Below, piece after piece: positions 25,742 to 33,584 of a stretch of DNA of 64,000 nt (position 1 is its first letter; every line of letters starts with the position of its first letter). The notes beneath the pieces were generated by a model, which was not told the origin of the DNA, did not search any database, and worked only from the letters and a program-made list of their open reading frames with translations. Both the position numbers and the translations under genes were made by a program. The DNA is from Verrucomicrobiia bacterium DG1235 (GTDB taxonomy: Bacteria > Verrucomicrobiota > Verrucomicrobiia > Opitutales > Opitutaceae): contig DS990592.1 of assembly GCA_000155695.1 (NCBI GenBank), positions 5,214,508-5,278,507 on the forward strand, in the 5' to 3' direction.

Positions 25742-26578
25742 CTACTTGGCGTAGTGGGCTTGCATGGCGGCGATGGCGCGGGCGAAGGATGTTTCCGGTG
25801 GGCCGTCGGGGCTGACGAGGGTGGCGGCTGCTTTGGCGTCGGGCCAGGCGCGGTCCATCGCGGCGGAGAAGCCGGCGAGCTGGAACATGGGGATGTCGTT
25901 GTTGCCGTCGCCGAAGGTGGCGAGTTCTGAGGCGTCGATGCCGAGGTGGGCGATGAGAGGCTGGAGGGCGGCGGCTTTGTTGGTGCGCGGGTCGGCTTGC
26001 TCGAAGATGTTGCCCATGGAGCGTACGGTGTAGAGCTGGGAGTTGGCGAGGAAGGGATCTTGCTGGATTTGATCGAGACGTTCGGATGATTCGAAGTAGA
26101 CGACCTTGAAGATGGACTCATGGAGGATGGCTTCCGGCGTGGTGGGCGCGGGGGTGATGCCGGCGAGGTTTGAGTAGTAGGTGAGCCACTGGGAGGGTGG
26201 CGTGAGGGAGTAGAGTCCGCTGGCAGCGTAGACGACGATGGACAGATTGTTTTCGAGGCCGAAATTGATGGCTGCCTGCGCGTCGGTGGTTGGGAGATGG
26301 GATTCGAAAAGAGTGTGTTGATTGTCGACGTCGGAGGCGTAGGCGCCTTGGGCTGAGACCATGTAGCGGACTTGGGGGAGCTTGCGAGCGTAGGGCAGCA
26401 TGCTTTGGTAGTGGCGTCCGGAGGCGAGGATGATTTCGACCCCGGCGTCGTGCATGGCCTCGATGGCGGCTCGGTTTTCCGCGGAGATGGAGTGGTCGGG
26501 CGCGAGGAGGGTGCCGTCGAGGTCGATGGCGACGGCGCGGATGGGATGGAAGGGTGATGTGCTTTGGCTTGCGCTCAT
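25742..26578 (-). CDS. Cof-type HAD family phosphatase
   Basis: This is a 278-residue HAD phosphatase of subfamily IIB. Motif I is VAIDLDGTLL (nucleophile Asp), followed by LASGRHYQSMLPYAR (motif II Ser region). The C2B cap is in the middle, and motif IV is LATFGDGNNDIPMFQLAGFSAAM. Such enzymes remove phosphate from sugar phosphates, flavin mononucleotide or pyridoxal phosphate with broad specificity. I prefer ATG 26578. GTG 26587 would add three residues. About 250 bases without a recognisable gene separate it from the next gene upstream. Confidence 0.87.
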   Translation of the reverse strand: MSASQSTSPFHPIRAVAIDLDGTLLAPDHSISAENRAAIEAMHDAGVEIILASGRHYQSMLPYARKLPQVRYMVSAQGAYASDVDNQHTLFESHLPTTDAQAAINFGLENNLSIVVYAASGLYSLTPPSQWLTYYSNLAGITPAPTTPEAILHESIFKVVYFESSERLDQIQQDPFLANSQLYTVRSMGNIFEQADPRTNKAAALQPLIAHLGIDASELATFGDGNNDIPMFQLAGFSAAMDRAWPDAKAAATLVSPDGPPETSFARAIAAMQAHYAK

Positions 26579-26832
26579 GTTGCCCACAGATGATAGGGAG
26601 TGGGGCGGCGGGGCGATAGTGAATTAGGAAAATTTTGAGTGACGGGCGGCGGGCGTGACGGGGAGTTTTAGGGGGGGTGGCGGATAGCGGCGTTGGGGCG
26701 CGAAACGTGTAACGTTGCGCTTTTCGCGTTCCGGAAGTTTTTTGAGGGTGGTTGTGGTGAGTCTGGTGAGGGGTGTGTTGTGGTGGGTGTCTTTTGTGGT
26801 GGGCGGTAGAGGCGGTGGGGGCTGGGCTGGGG

Positions 26833-27945
26833 TTAGAGGAAGCGGCTCAGGTAGGCTTGGCTGTTGTCGGTTTTGAGGCGGACCCACATGGGGTAGTGGT
26901 CGGAGAATTGGTAGGTGCGCCAGTTTTGGTAGGCTTTCTTGAGCTGGGCCTGGGTGGTGGCTTTTTTACCGGCGGTGGTTTTGGTTTTTACGATGGATTT
27001 GTAGGCGTCGAATTCGTTGTCGGTGAAGACTTTCTCGAAGAGCTTAACGACGCCGGCGTTGCGCTTGAGGGGGTCGGCGGAGCGTGACTCCACGTATTCG
27101 AGTACCTCTGGCTTCGTTTTGAAGGCGATCTGGTCGTAGTACTTTTCGGTGCCGGTGGTCGGCTTGTCGCGAAGGGCTTGGGGGACTTTGAAGCCTTCGG
27201 CGGTGAGGGCTTTCATGGTGCGGTGTTCGGGACTGACGATGTTGAAGTCGCCGAGCAGGAAGAGGGCTCGGTCGTCGCCGAGGGCTCGATCTGCCCGGGT
27301 GGCGAGGTACTTGGCGATGGTGCCGATTTCTTCGACGCGTTGATCGAGCTTTTCGCCGTAGTTGGCTCCGAAGTACAGGTGGACGGTGCAGATGTCGAAT
27401 TTGAGCCAACCGGATTGGAAGGAGGCGATAAAGGGGGTGCGTTTGAATTGGTTTCCGGCTTTGACTTTTTTGCCGTCGATCTCGATTTGGGCGCTGCTGA
27501 TGAGCATGTTGGGCGGGAGGACGATCTCGCCGGCGATGCTTTGGAAGCGTACTTTTCGATTGTCGTAGACGAAGGTCATGCGTTCGCCGTTTCCGCCGAG
27601 CATGGGGTCTGTTTCGTCGGTGGCGATATAGCTCCAGTCGGGGCCGAGGATGCTCATGATCTTCTGCCATTCGTCGAGTTCGTTGACTTCCTGTACGGCG
27701 ACGAAGTCGAATCGGGAGATGGTTTCCGCGATGTAGAACCAGGACTCTGGGAGGCGCTTGCCCCAGCCGCGGCGGTTTCGTTTGCCGAGGTCTCTGATGT
27801 TGAAGGTGGAGAGGAGGAGGTTGTCTTCGGCGTCTTTAGCTGGGACGGAGCGATCGAGCTGGTGGCGGAGTTGTATCAGGTTTTTAACTGCGCGTGTTCT
27901 TTCTTCCGTTTTTTTGATGAGGTATCGGAGTTTGCTGTAGTTCAT
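26833..27945 (-). CDS. Endonuclease/exonuclease/phosphatase family protein
   Basis: This 370-residue member of the EEP (DNase I-like) superfamily has STFNIRDLG near the N-terminus, VAVQEVNELDEW with the metal-binding Glu, LGDFNIVSPEH and the C-terminal FSDHYPMWVRL with the catalytic Asp-His. The family includes nucleases and phosphoesterases, and specificity is not predictable. It starts 41 bases after the eboF stop on the same strand and may be co-transcribed with the ebo genes. It is not a recognised ebo component. A longer open frame upstream overlaps eboF and is a shadow. Confidence 0.8.
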   Translation of the reverse strand: MNYSKLRYLIKKTEERTRAVKNLIQLRHQLDRSVPAKDAEDNLLLSTFNIRDLGKRNRRGWGKRLPESWFYIAETISRFDFVAVQEVNELDEWQKIMSILGPDWSYIATDETDPMLGGNGERMTFVYDNRKVRFQSIAGEIVLPPNMLISSAQIEIDGKKVKAGNQFKRTPFIASFQSGWLKFDICTVHLYFGANYGEKLDQRVEEIGTIAKYLATRADRALGDDRALFLLGDFNIVSPEHRTMKALTAEGFKVPQALRDKPTTGTEKYYDQIAFKTKPEVLEYVESRSADPLKRNAGVVKLFEKVFTDNEFDAYKSIVKTKTTAGKKATTQAQLKKAYQNWRTYQFSDHYPMWVRLKTDNSQAYLSRFL

Positions 27946-27986
27946 GGTTGGATTTGTAACAGGTTGAGGTTGGCGGATTGGTGGTG

Positions 27987-29345
27987 TTATTGAAAGTGGG
28001 CGAGGAGGTGGTCGTGGATTTGGGTGGAGGTGAGGGATTTGGGGGCTTGTAGGGGGGAGATGAATACGGGCCAGTCTTTTTGGTCTTGGGGGAGGCAGCC
28101 GTGGGAGCCGCGGACTAGGGTGGCGTCGAGGGGGATGACGTCGAGTAGGGCGCGGAAGCCGAGCTTTTTCTTGAGGAGGAATTTGGCGATCTTGGCGGCG
28201 GGTAGCTTGAGGGTGGGATCGACGAAGAGTTCTACGGGATCGTAGCCGGGCTTGCGGTGGATGTCGATGGTGCGGGCGTAGTCGGGGGCTTTGGCGTCGT
28301 CGAGCCAGTAGTAGTAGGTGAACCAGGCGTTTTCGTGGGAGACGGCGATGAGGTCGCCGGAGCGGGGGTGGGCGATGCCGAGCGATTTTTGGGCGGCGCG
28401 GTCGAGGACTTGGGCGACGCCGGGGAGGGCGAGGAGGGTGTCGCGGACTTGGGTTTCTATTGTTGGGTCGTTGAGGTAGATGTGGGCGACTTGGTGGTCG
28501 GCGACGGCGAAGGCTTGGCTGGCGCCGGGGTCGAGCTGCTCGAGGCCGAGCTCGTCTTTGGTGGCTAGCCAGCCTTTTTGGCGGAGGGCGCGATTGGGGT
28601 GGATGGGGGTGTCGACGTCGGTGATGCCGTATTCGGAAAGCAATACGACTTGAATGTCGCGGGCTGCGTAGAAGTCGAGGAGCTGGCCGACGACGGTGTC
28701 GATTTGGGCGAGGTCTTTGGCGATGTCGGGGTGGGAGGGGCCGAGGCGTTGGAGGTTGTAGTCGAGGTGGGGGAGGTAGACGAGGGAGAGGGTGGGGGCG
28801 TATTTTTCTTCGGTCCAGATGGCGGATTTGGCGATCCACTGGGAGCAGTCGATGTCGGCTTTTGGGCCCCAGAAGGTGAAGAAGGGGAATTCGCCGAGGT
28901 CGGCTTTGATGTCTTGGCGGATGGATGCGGGCTGGGTGTAGATGTCGAAGACTTTGCGTCCGTCGGCGGGGTACATGGGCCGGGGAGTGATGGTGTAGTC
29001 GGCGGTCGAATACATGTTGTACCACCAGAAGAGTTTGGCGCAGGTGAAGTCGGGGTTCTGGGCTTTGAGGGTTTGCCAGATTTTTGGGGACTGGACGAGG
29101 TGGTTGGATTGTTTCCAGAAGTGGACTTCGGAGTAGTCGCGGTTGTACCAGCCGTTGGCGACGATGCCGTGGTTGGCGGGGGGCTGTCCGGTGAGGATGT
29201 CGGACTGGGCGGTGCAGGTGAGGGCGGGGAAGGCGGGCCGGTAGGGGGCGCTGTGATGGGCGGCGGCGTAGGCGGCGATGCGCGGGGTGTGGGGGCCGAT
29301 GTGGCGGGGGGTGAGGCCTACGATGTTGAGGACGGCGGTGCGCAT
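27987..29345 (-). CDS. eboF: Alkaline phosphatase-superfamily phosphodiesterase, EboF-like
   Basis: This 452-residue type I nucleotide pyrophosphatase/phosphodiesterase-like protein has a nucleophile Thr in FPALTCTAQSDILTGQPPANHG. Metal-site segments are visible as LPHLDYNLQRLGP, LSEYGITDVDTPIHPNR and VADHQVAHIYLND. In cyanobacteria the sixth gene of the ebo cluster has this fold. Here it sits with eboD, eboC and eboE on one strand. Its start is preceded by a GGATGAAGGATGAAG-type short repeat (29353-29367 on the plus strand). Its substrate is unknown. Confidence 0.75.
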   Translation of the reverse strand: MRTAVLNIVGLTPRHIGPHTPRIAAYAAAHHSAPYRPAFPALTCTAQSDILTGQPPANHGIVANGWYNRDYSEVHFWKQSNHLVQSPKIWQTLKAQNPDFTCAKLFWWYNMYSTADYTITPRPMYPADGRKVFDIYTQPASIRQDIKADLGEFPFFTFWGPKADIDCSQWIAKSAIWTEEKYAPTLSLVYLPHLDYNLQRLGPSHPDIAKDLAQIDTVVGQLLDFYAARDIQVVLLSEYGITDVDTPIHPNRALRQKGWLATKDELGLEQLDPGASQAFAVADHQVAHIYLNDPTIETQVRDTLLALPGVAQVLDRAAQKSLGIAHPRSGDLIAVSHENAWFTYYYWLDDAKAPDYARTIDIHRKPGYDPVELFVDPTLKLPAAKIAKFLLKKKLGFRALLDVIPLDATLVRGSHGCLPQDQKDWPVFISPLQAPKSLTSTQIHDHLLAHFQ

Positions 29346-29420
29346 TCTTTTAGGATGAAGGATGAAGTGGGAGAGGATGAAGGGGGAAAAGGGTAAGAGG
29401 GTGATTGGGTTGTGTTTTTT

Positions 29421-29668
29421 AACCGCAGATGGACGCGGATGGACGCGGATTTTTGAGAGGTGGTTTGTGGGGGTTTTAGGGAACTACGGATGGACGCGGA
29501 TGGGTTTGTGGTTGTTGGATTATTTTTTTGCCCACGAATGACTCGAATCTTCTCGAATGGGTATTGGGTGATTTTGGTTGTGTGTTTTTTTCCACAGATT
29601 GCGCGGATTAACTTAGATACTTGTTTGTGGATTCTTTTATCTGTGAGGATCGGTGCAATCTGTGGGAG
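29421..29668. repeat. Cluster of CGCGGAT / ACGAAT-type interspersed repeats
   Basis: This gene-free gap between eboF and eboD contains CCGCAGAT followed by two exact GGACGCGGAT decamers (29423-29450), and CTACGGATGGACGCGGAT (29484-29501). It also has a CCCACGAAT...CTCGAAT...CTCGAAT unit (29530-29558). CCACAGATTGC (29592-29602) has its inverted partner GCAATCTGTGG (29656-29666). All resemble the roughly 10-base-period non-coding repeats scattered through many environmental bacterial genomes. Confidence 0.6.
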
Positions 29669-29673
29669 AACTT

Positions 29674-30831
29674 TTAGCGGGGGAGTTGGGCGATGGATTG
29701 GAGGATTTTTTCTGTATCCATTTCGTGGACTTCGAAGCGTTGGCCGATTTGCTTTAAGAGGGTGATTGTGAGAAGGCCGCCGAGGTGTTCGCGGAATTCT
29801 TCGAGACCGGCTAGGGTGGCGTTTTGGTTTTCTGAGGTTTGGAGTTCGAGCTCGGGGGCGTAGGTGGGGAGGTGGAGCTTTTTTATGAGGGCTAGGATGC
29901 GGTCGGCGCTGGGGGCGTCGAGGTAGCCGATGTTTTGGGAGTAGAGGGTGTCGATGGCGATGCCGATGGCGACGGCTTCTCCGTGTGAGATGCGGAAGTC
30001 GGAGAGTTGCTCGAGCTTGTGTGCGGCCCAGTGTCCGAAGTCGAGGGGGCGGACGGAGCCCATTTCGAAGGGGTCGCCGGAGGTGGCGATGTGGGTGACG
30101 TGGTGTTGGGCGGAGGTGTGGACGAGCTGGCGGAGGGCGTCGGGGTCGAAGCGGTTGAGGGCGTCGGCGTTTGACTCGATCCACTCGAAGAAGGAGGCGT
30201 CGCGTATGAGGGCTACTTTGATGGCTTCGATGTAGCCGTTGCGGAGGTGTTTTTCGGGCAGGGTTTCGAGGAAGGCGAAGTCGTTTACGACGGCGAAGGG
30301 GGGGGAGAAGGTGCCGACGAAGTTTTTCTTGCCGCGGAAGTTGAAGCCGTTTTTGACGCCGACTCCGGCGTCGCCTTGGCCGAGGGTTGTAGTGGGAAAG
30401 CGGATATGGCGGATGCCGCGGTGTGCGGTGGCGGCGGCGAAGCCGACGGTGTCGAGGAGAGCGCCTCCGCCGATGGCGATGAGGTAGGAGTGGCGGCAGA
30501 TTTTTTGGTCTTCGATTTGGGCGTAGATTTGCTTGAGGTAGTCGGTTTCGTTTTTGATGGGTTCGCCGGCGGGGAGGAGGTGGATGCCGCGGAGGTTGAG
30601 GTCAGCGCGGTGGTGCTGGAAGTAGGCTTCGATCTGGGGGACGAGCTGGGAATTGGCGGTGGCGACGCCTTCGTCGATGTAGATGATGGCTTTGCGGCGG
30701 GCTCCGGATTCTTTGGTGCAGAGGAGCTGTCGGACGAGTGGGTTGGCGGGCTCGAAGGCGCGCTCGGTGAAGAGGACGCGGAGCTGGTAGGGAATGGCGA
30801 TGGAGTGCTCGATGTTTGGGAGGGATGACAT
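29674..30831 (-). CDS. eboD: 3-dehydroquinate synthase-like protein EboD
   Basis: This 385-residue sugar-phosphate cyclase of the DHQS-like family has the nucleotide loop LIAIGGGALLDTVGFAAAT, FPTTTLGQGDAGVGVKNGFN, and metal ligands Glu in NGYIEAIKVAL, His in LDFGHWAAHKLE and His in ISHGEAVAIGIA. The catalytic site thus looks intact. Context (eboC, E, F, B on the same strand) makes it EboD rather than shikimate-pathway AroB. The open frame extends to 30903, but ATG 30831 (MSSLPNIEHSI) fits the family. Repeat-rich DNA lies on both sides. Confidence 0.85.
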   Translation of the reverse strand: MSSLPNIEHSIAIPYQLRVLFTERAFEPANPLVRQLLCTKESGARRKAIIYIDEGVATANSQLVPQIEAYFQHHRADLNLRGIHLLPAGEPIKNETDYLKQIYAQIEDQKICRHSYLIAIGGGALLDTVGFAAATAHRGIRHIRFPTTTLGQGDAGVGVKNGFNFRGKKNFVGTFSPPFAVVNDFAFLETLPEKHLRNGYIEAIKVALIRDASFFEWIESNADALNRFDPDALRQLVHTSAQHHVTHIATSGDPFEMGSVRPLDFGHWAAHKLEQLSDFRISHGEAVAIGIAIDTLYSQNIGYLDAPSADRILALIKKLHLPTYAPELELQTSENQNATLAGLEEFREHLGGLLTITLLKQIGQRFEVHEMDTEKILQSIAQLPR

Positions 30832-31224
30832 GCTGTATTTTTTGCCCACGAATTGGCGGGAAGTGTTTTGGTACTGTTTTTTTGCCCGCAGATGTTTGGT
30901 CACTGCGTTTCTGTGTCGCTATGCTCGGTAGCTCATATGATCACAGGTGATTTTTTCGAGTGATTGGGTTCCCTCCTTTGCCAAGGCTACGGAGGACAAG
31001 CTGTTTTTTGCCCACGAATTGCTCGAATGGACACGAATTACTGAGGTGATTTGTGTTGGATTGATGGTCTTTTTTTAGGTTCATCGTCAAATCGAGTGGA
31101 CGGGGATGAAGTGTTTTAACTGAGATCCGGCCTTTGGCCGGAACAGGGTGGCCTGCGGTCAGCAGGATTCGAATGGGTTTGTGTGTTTGCAGGTGGATTG
31201 AGATTGGCTTGGGTGGTTGGTGAT
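30832..31224. other. Gene-free, repeat-bearing gap between eboC and eboD
   Basis: No gene is visible. The gap holds fragments of the same repeat family as 29421-29668: GCCCACGAATTGGCGGG at 30844-30860, GCCCGCAGATG, and GCCCACGAATTGCTCGAATGG at 31010-31030. It also holds two small hairpins: CCGGCC-TTT-GGCCGG (31127-31141) and CCTGC-GGTCA-GCAGG (31152-31166). Confidence 0.5.
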
Positions 31225-32115
31225 TTAGCTGGCGGGGATGAGGCGTTGGGTGGCGGTGGTGAGGGCGAAGAGGGTGGCGAAGATGATGAGGTGGGTTTGG
31301 GTGGCGAGACTGAGGGTGGAGAGGATGAGGAGGTCTAGCAGGGGGATGGAGGCGAGGAGGGGGCCGATGGTTTTGCCGATGACGAGCTGGCCGTCGACGC
31401 GGGCGCGGAGGAAGGTGCGTGCTTGCCAGACGAGGAAGAGGGCGAGGATGGCGGTTTGTTGGGCGTCGAAGCCGTGGCGGTTGTAGTAGAAGGCGCCGAG
31501 GATGGGAGCGCCGATCGTGGCGAGGGCGGGGTAGTCGATGGCGTTGGTGGTGGACTCGCTGCGGGCGAGGTAGGTGACGCCGAGAATGAAGGTGAAGATG
31601 GTGCCGGTGGCGATGAGGTTGTTGGTGTCGATGCCGTTTTCGAAGGCGGATGCGACGGCGAGGTAGAGGAGGGCGCGGCAGGCGGCCATGAATATGGGGG
31701 CGGCGGCGTTTCCTTTGTGGTGGAGGTCGTAGATGACGATGGCGGCGACGAGGCCGGCGGCGAAGGCGGCGGGGAGGAGTGAGGCGGCGGTGAAGGGGGA
31801 CTGTAGTAGGGTGGGGGCGGCGATGGTGGCGAAGCCGAGTGCGAGGAGAGCGATGGAGGTTTTTTGGACTTGGGTGGCGGCGACGAGGCCGGCGGGAATG
31901 GGGCGTTCGGGGCGATGTTCGGCGTCGAACTCTCGGTCGCAGTAGTCATTGAGGTACATGCCGCCTGTGTAGAGGAGGCTGGCTCCGACGAGGAGGGCGG
32001 CGAGTTGGAGGGGGTCGTAGCCGCCGACGATGATCCAGGCGCAGAGGATGTTTGACCAGACGGTGGGTAGGTTTGAGGCGCGGGCGAGTGTGAGGTGGGT
32101 GCGGAGTGGCGTCAT
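31225..32115 (-). CDS. eboC: UbiA-family prenyltransferase EboC
   Basis: This integral membrane protein of 296 residues has eight or nine hydrophobic helices. The first Asp-rich motif of UbiA enzymes is visible as YLNDYCDREFDAEHRPERPIP (NDxxD within residues about 55-75). The second Asp-rich site is weaker (GVTYLARSESTTN). In ebo loci EboC is the only membrane-embedded component and is presumed to act on a lipid-linked or prenylated intermediate. Codon choice is strikingly C-ending, so the complementary plus strand is very G-rich here. Confidence 0.85.
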   Translation of the reverse strand: MTPLRTHLTLARASNLPTVWSNILCAWIIVGGYDPLQLAALLVGASLLYTGGMYLNDYCDREFDAEHRPERPIPAGLVAATQVQKTSIALLALGFATIAAPTLLQSPFTAASLLPAAFAAGLVAAIVIYDLHHKGNAAAPIFMAACRALLYLAVASAFENGIDTNNLIATGTIFTFILGVTYLARSESTTNAIDYPALATIGAPILGAFYYNRHGFDAQQTAILALFLVWQARTFLRARVDGQLVIGKTIGPLLASIPLLDLLILSTLSLATQTHLIIFATLFALTTATQRLIPAS

Positions 32116-32266
32116 TTTTCGTTTATGACGAATGACACATATGGGCGTGAATGATCTAGGAAAAACTGGCGATCTTGGAGAAAGGATTTGTCTGCGACGT
32201 TGGGGCGGGGGGAGCGCGACTTGTATTCGTAATACCGCGGAACAATAACTGAGAGCTTATGGATGG

Positions 32267-33415
32267 CTAGGCGTGGAGGATGGGGAGGAGGTATTGGTAT
32301 TCGGCGATGATTTGCTCGGCGGGGTTTTTGCTTTGTAGTTGAGATGGCATTACGCCCCAGGTGTAGGTTTCCATTTCGAGGTGCTGGCAGAGGTCGGGTT
32401 GGGCTTTGAGGTACTCGATGGTGGCTTCGAGGTGGTCGGCGGTGGATTCGAGCGGGGCGGCGGGTTGGGCGTGGAGGGGGATGTGGAAGTGGATGCGCCA
32501 TTCTGCAGCGGTGTCTTGGCCGGCGCGTCTTGCGGCGAGGGCGTGGGGGAGGTCGAGGTAGGAGTGGCGAGTGGGAGTGGCGAGGGTTTGGTGGAGGTAG
32601 GTGGGTTCGCAGAAGGTGTCGAGCTGGGCGAGTGTGGATTGGCTGAAGTCGCGTACTTTTAGGGCGGAGGATAGGTGGATTTTGGATACGCGAATTCCGG
32701 CGTCTTGAAGGGCGGCGAGGGAGGTGGGCGCGTCTTCGTATTGGAGGGCGAGGTGGCAGGTGTCGTAGTTCACGCCGATGCGTTGGCGGATGGCGGTCGG
32801 GTCTGGACGTTTGTCGAGGAACTGCTCGAAGAATGCGATGGTTTCGGGGGTGGTTTCGAAAAGGCAGAGGGGTTCGGGCTCGAGGCCGAGGTGGAGGTCG
32901 GTGTGGTGTTTTTCGGAGAGTTTGTCGATGTGTTGATAAAGCTGATACAGGTTTTCGTGAATGGCGGCGAGCTGCTCGGGGGTTGTGTTGAAGGGCTTGA
33001 ATGAGCCGGGGACGGTGGAGACGGATCCGGCGACGCCGTCGGGTAGAAGCTGGACGAGGAGATCGAAGACTTGCTTGGTGTAGGCGAGACGGTCGGGGGA
33101 GGACCAGTCGGGTAGGTAGACGTTTTCTTTGACGCGGGTGTTGTGGAAGTCGCCGTAGGGAAAGCCGTTTATGGTGAATACGTAGCAGTCTTCTTGGTCG
33201 AGCCAGCGTTGGAATGCGACGAGGGTGGGGGGGTGGGAGAGTTCTTGGGCGGCCGAGGCGGAGAGTCGGAGTCCGATGGCGTATCTGGAATTTGGACACA
33301 CGGAGCGTTTGACGGCTAGGGTGTGGGTTTGGAGGGAGTGGAAGGTTTCGGCCCAATCGCGTCCGGGGTGGACGTTGGTGCAGTAGGCAAGGTGGGTTTT
33401 GGGAAGAACGAGCAC
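32267..33415 (-). CDS. eboE: Metabolite traffic protein EboE (TIM-barrel, xylose-isomerase-like)
   Basis: This is a 382-residue AP-endonuclease/xylose isomerase-like TIM barrel. Its start region LPKTHLAYCTNVHPGRDW is the hallmark of EboE. Other segments are YVFTINGFPYGDFH, LGLEPEPLCLFET, IGVNYDTCHLALQYED, VSKIHLSSALKV and LEMETYTWGVMP, with plausible metal-binding Glu/Asp/His residues. The frame stays open to 33499, but that extension would cross the terminator hairpin at 33498-33530. I therefore take GTG 33415, just ahead of the family core. The reaction is unknown. In cyanobacteria the cluster is needed to place scytonemin precursors in the periplasm. Confidence 0.83.
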   Translation of the reverse strand: MLVLPKTHLAYCTNVHPGRDWAETFHSLQTHTLAVKRSVCPNSRYAIGLRLSASAAQELSHPPTLVAFQRWLDQEDCYVFTINGFPYGDFHNTRVKENVYLPDWSSPDRLAYTKQVFDLLVQLLPDGVAGSVSTVPGSFKPFNTTPEQLAAIHENLYQLYQHIDKLSEKHHTDLHLGLEPEPLCLFETTPETIAFFEQFLDKRPDPTAIRQRIGVNYDTCHLALQYEDAPTSLAALQDAGIRVSKIHLSSALKVRDFSQSTLAQLDTFCEPTYLHQTLATPTRHSYLDLPHALAARRAGQDTAAEWRIHFHIPLHAQPAAPLESTADHLEATIEYLKAQPDLCQHLEMETYTWGVMPSQLQSKNPAEQIIAEYQYLLPILHA

Positions 33416-33497
33416 TGTATATTGGCTGAATGTTGAAGTTGTATTTTTGAAATCGAGTTTGGGACCTTGGGCAGGCTTTTGGGGCTTTTTAGAATGC

Positions 33498-33530
33498 AAA
33501 AAGGCGTTCTGTCGATGCAGTACGCCTTTT
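33498..33530 (-). terminator. Terminator between the hybrid kinase and eboE
   Basis: AAAAGGCGT (33499-33507) pairs with ACGCCTTTT (33522-33530), with an inner CTG/CAG pair in the loop, and is flanked by A and T runs. It lies 55 bases past the kinase stop, ends that transcript and implies a separate start for eboE. Confidence 0.75.
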
Positions 33531-33584
33531 GGTGGGGGTGTTATTGGGCTCTTGCTTATGTGGCTTCTTGGCGGCGGTCTATTT

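Noticed and set aside
27946-29025. N-terminal extension of the frame ending at 26833
   Set aside because: It overlaps eboF in another frame and is Arg/Pro-rich shadow sequence. The real protein starts at ATG 27945.
29592-29666. Terminator after eboD formed by the CCACAGATTGC inverted pair
   Set aside because: The arms are over 50 bases apart and on the minus strand the hairpin is followed by A residues, not T residues.
29674-30831. Shikimate-pathway 3-dehydroquinate synthase (aroB)
   Set aside because: The fold and metal ligands agree, but neighbours eboF, C, E and B make the EboD assignment much more likely.
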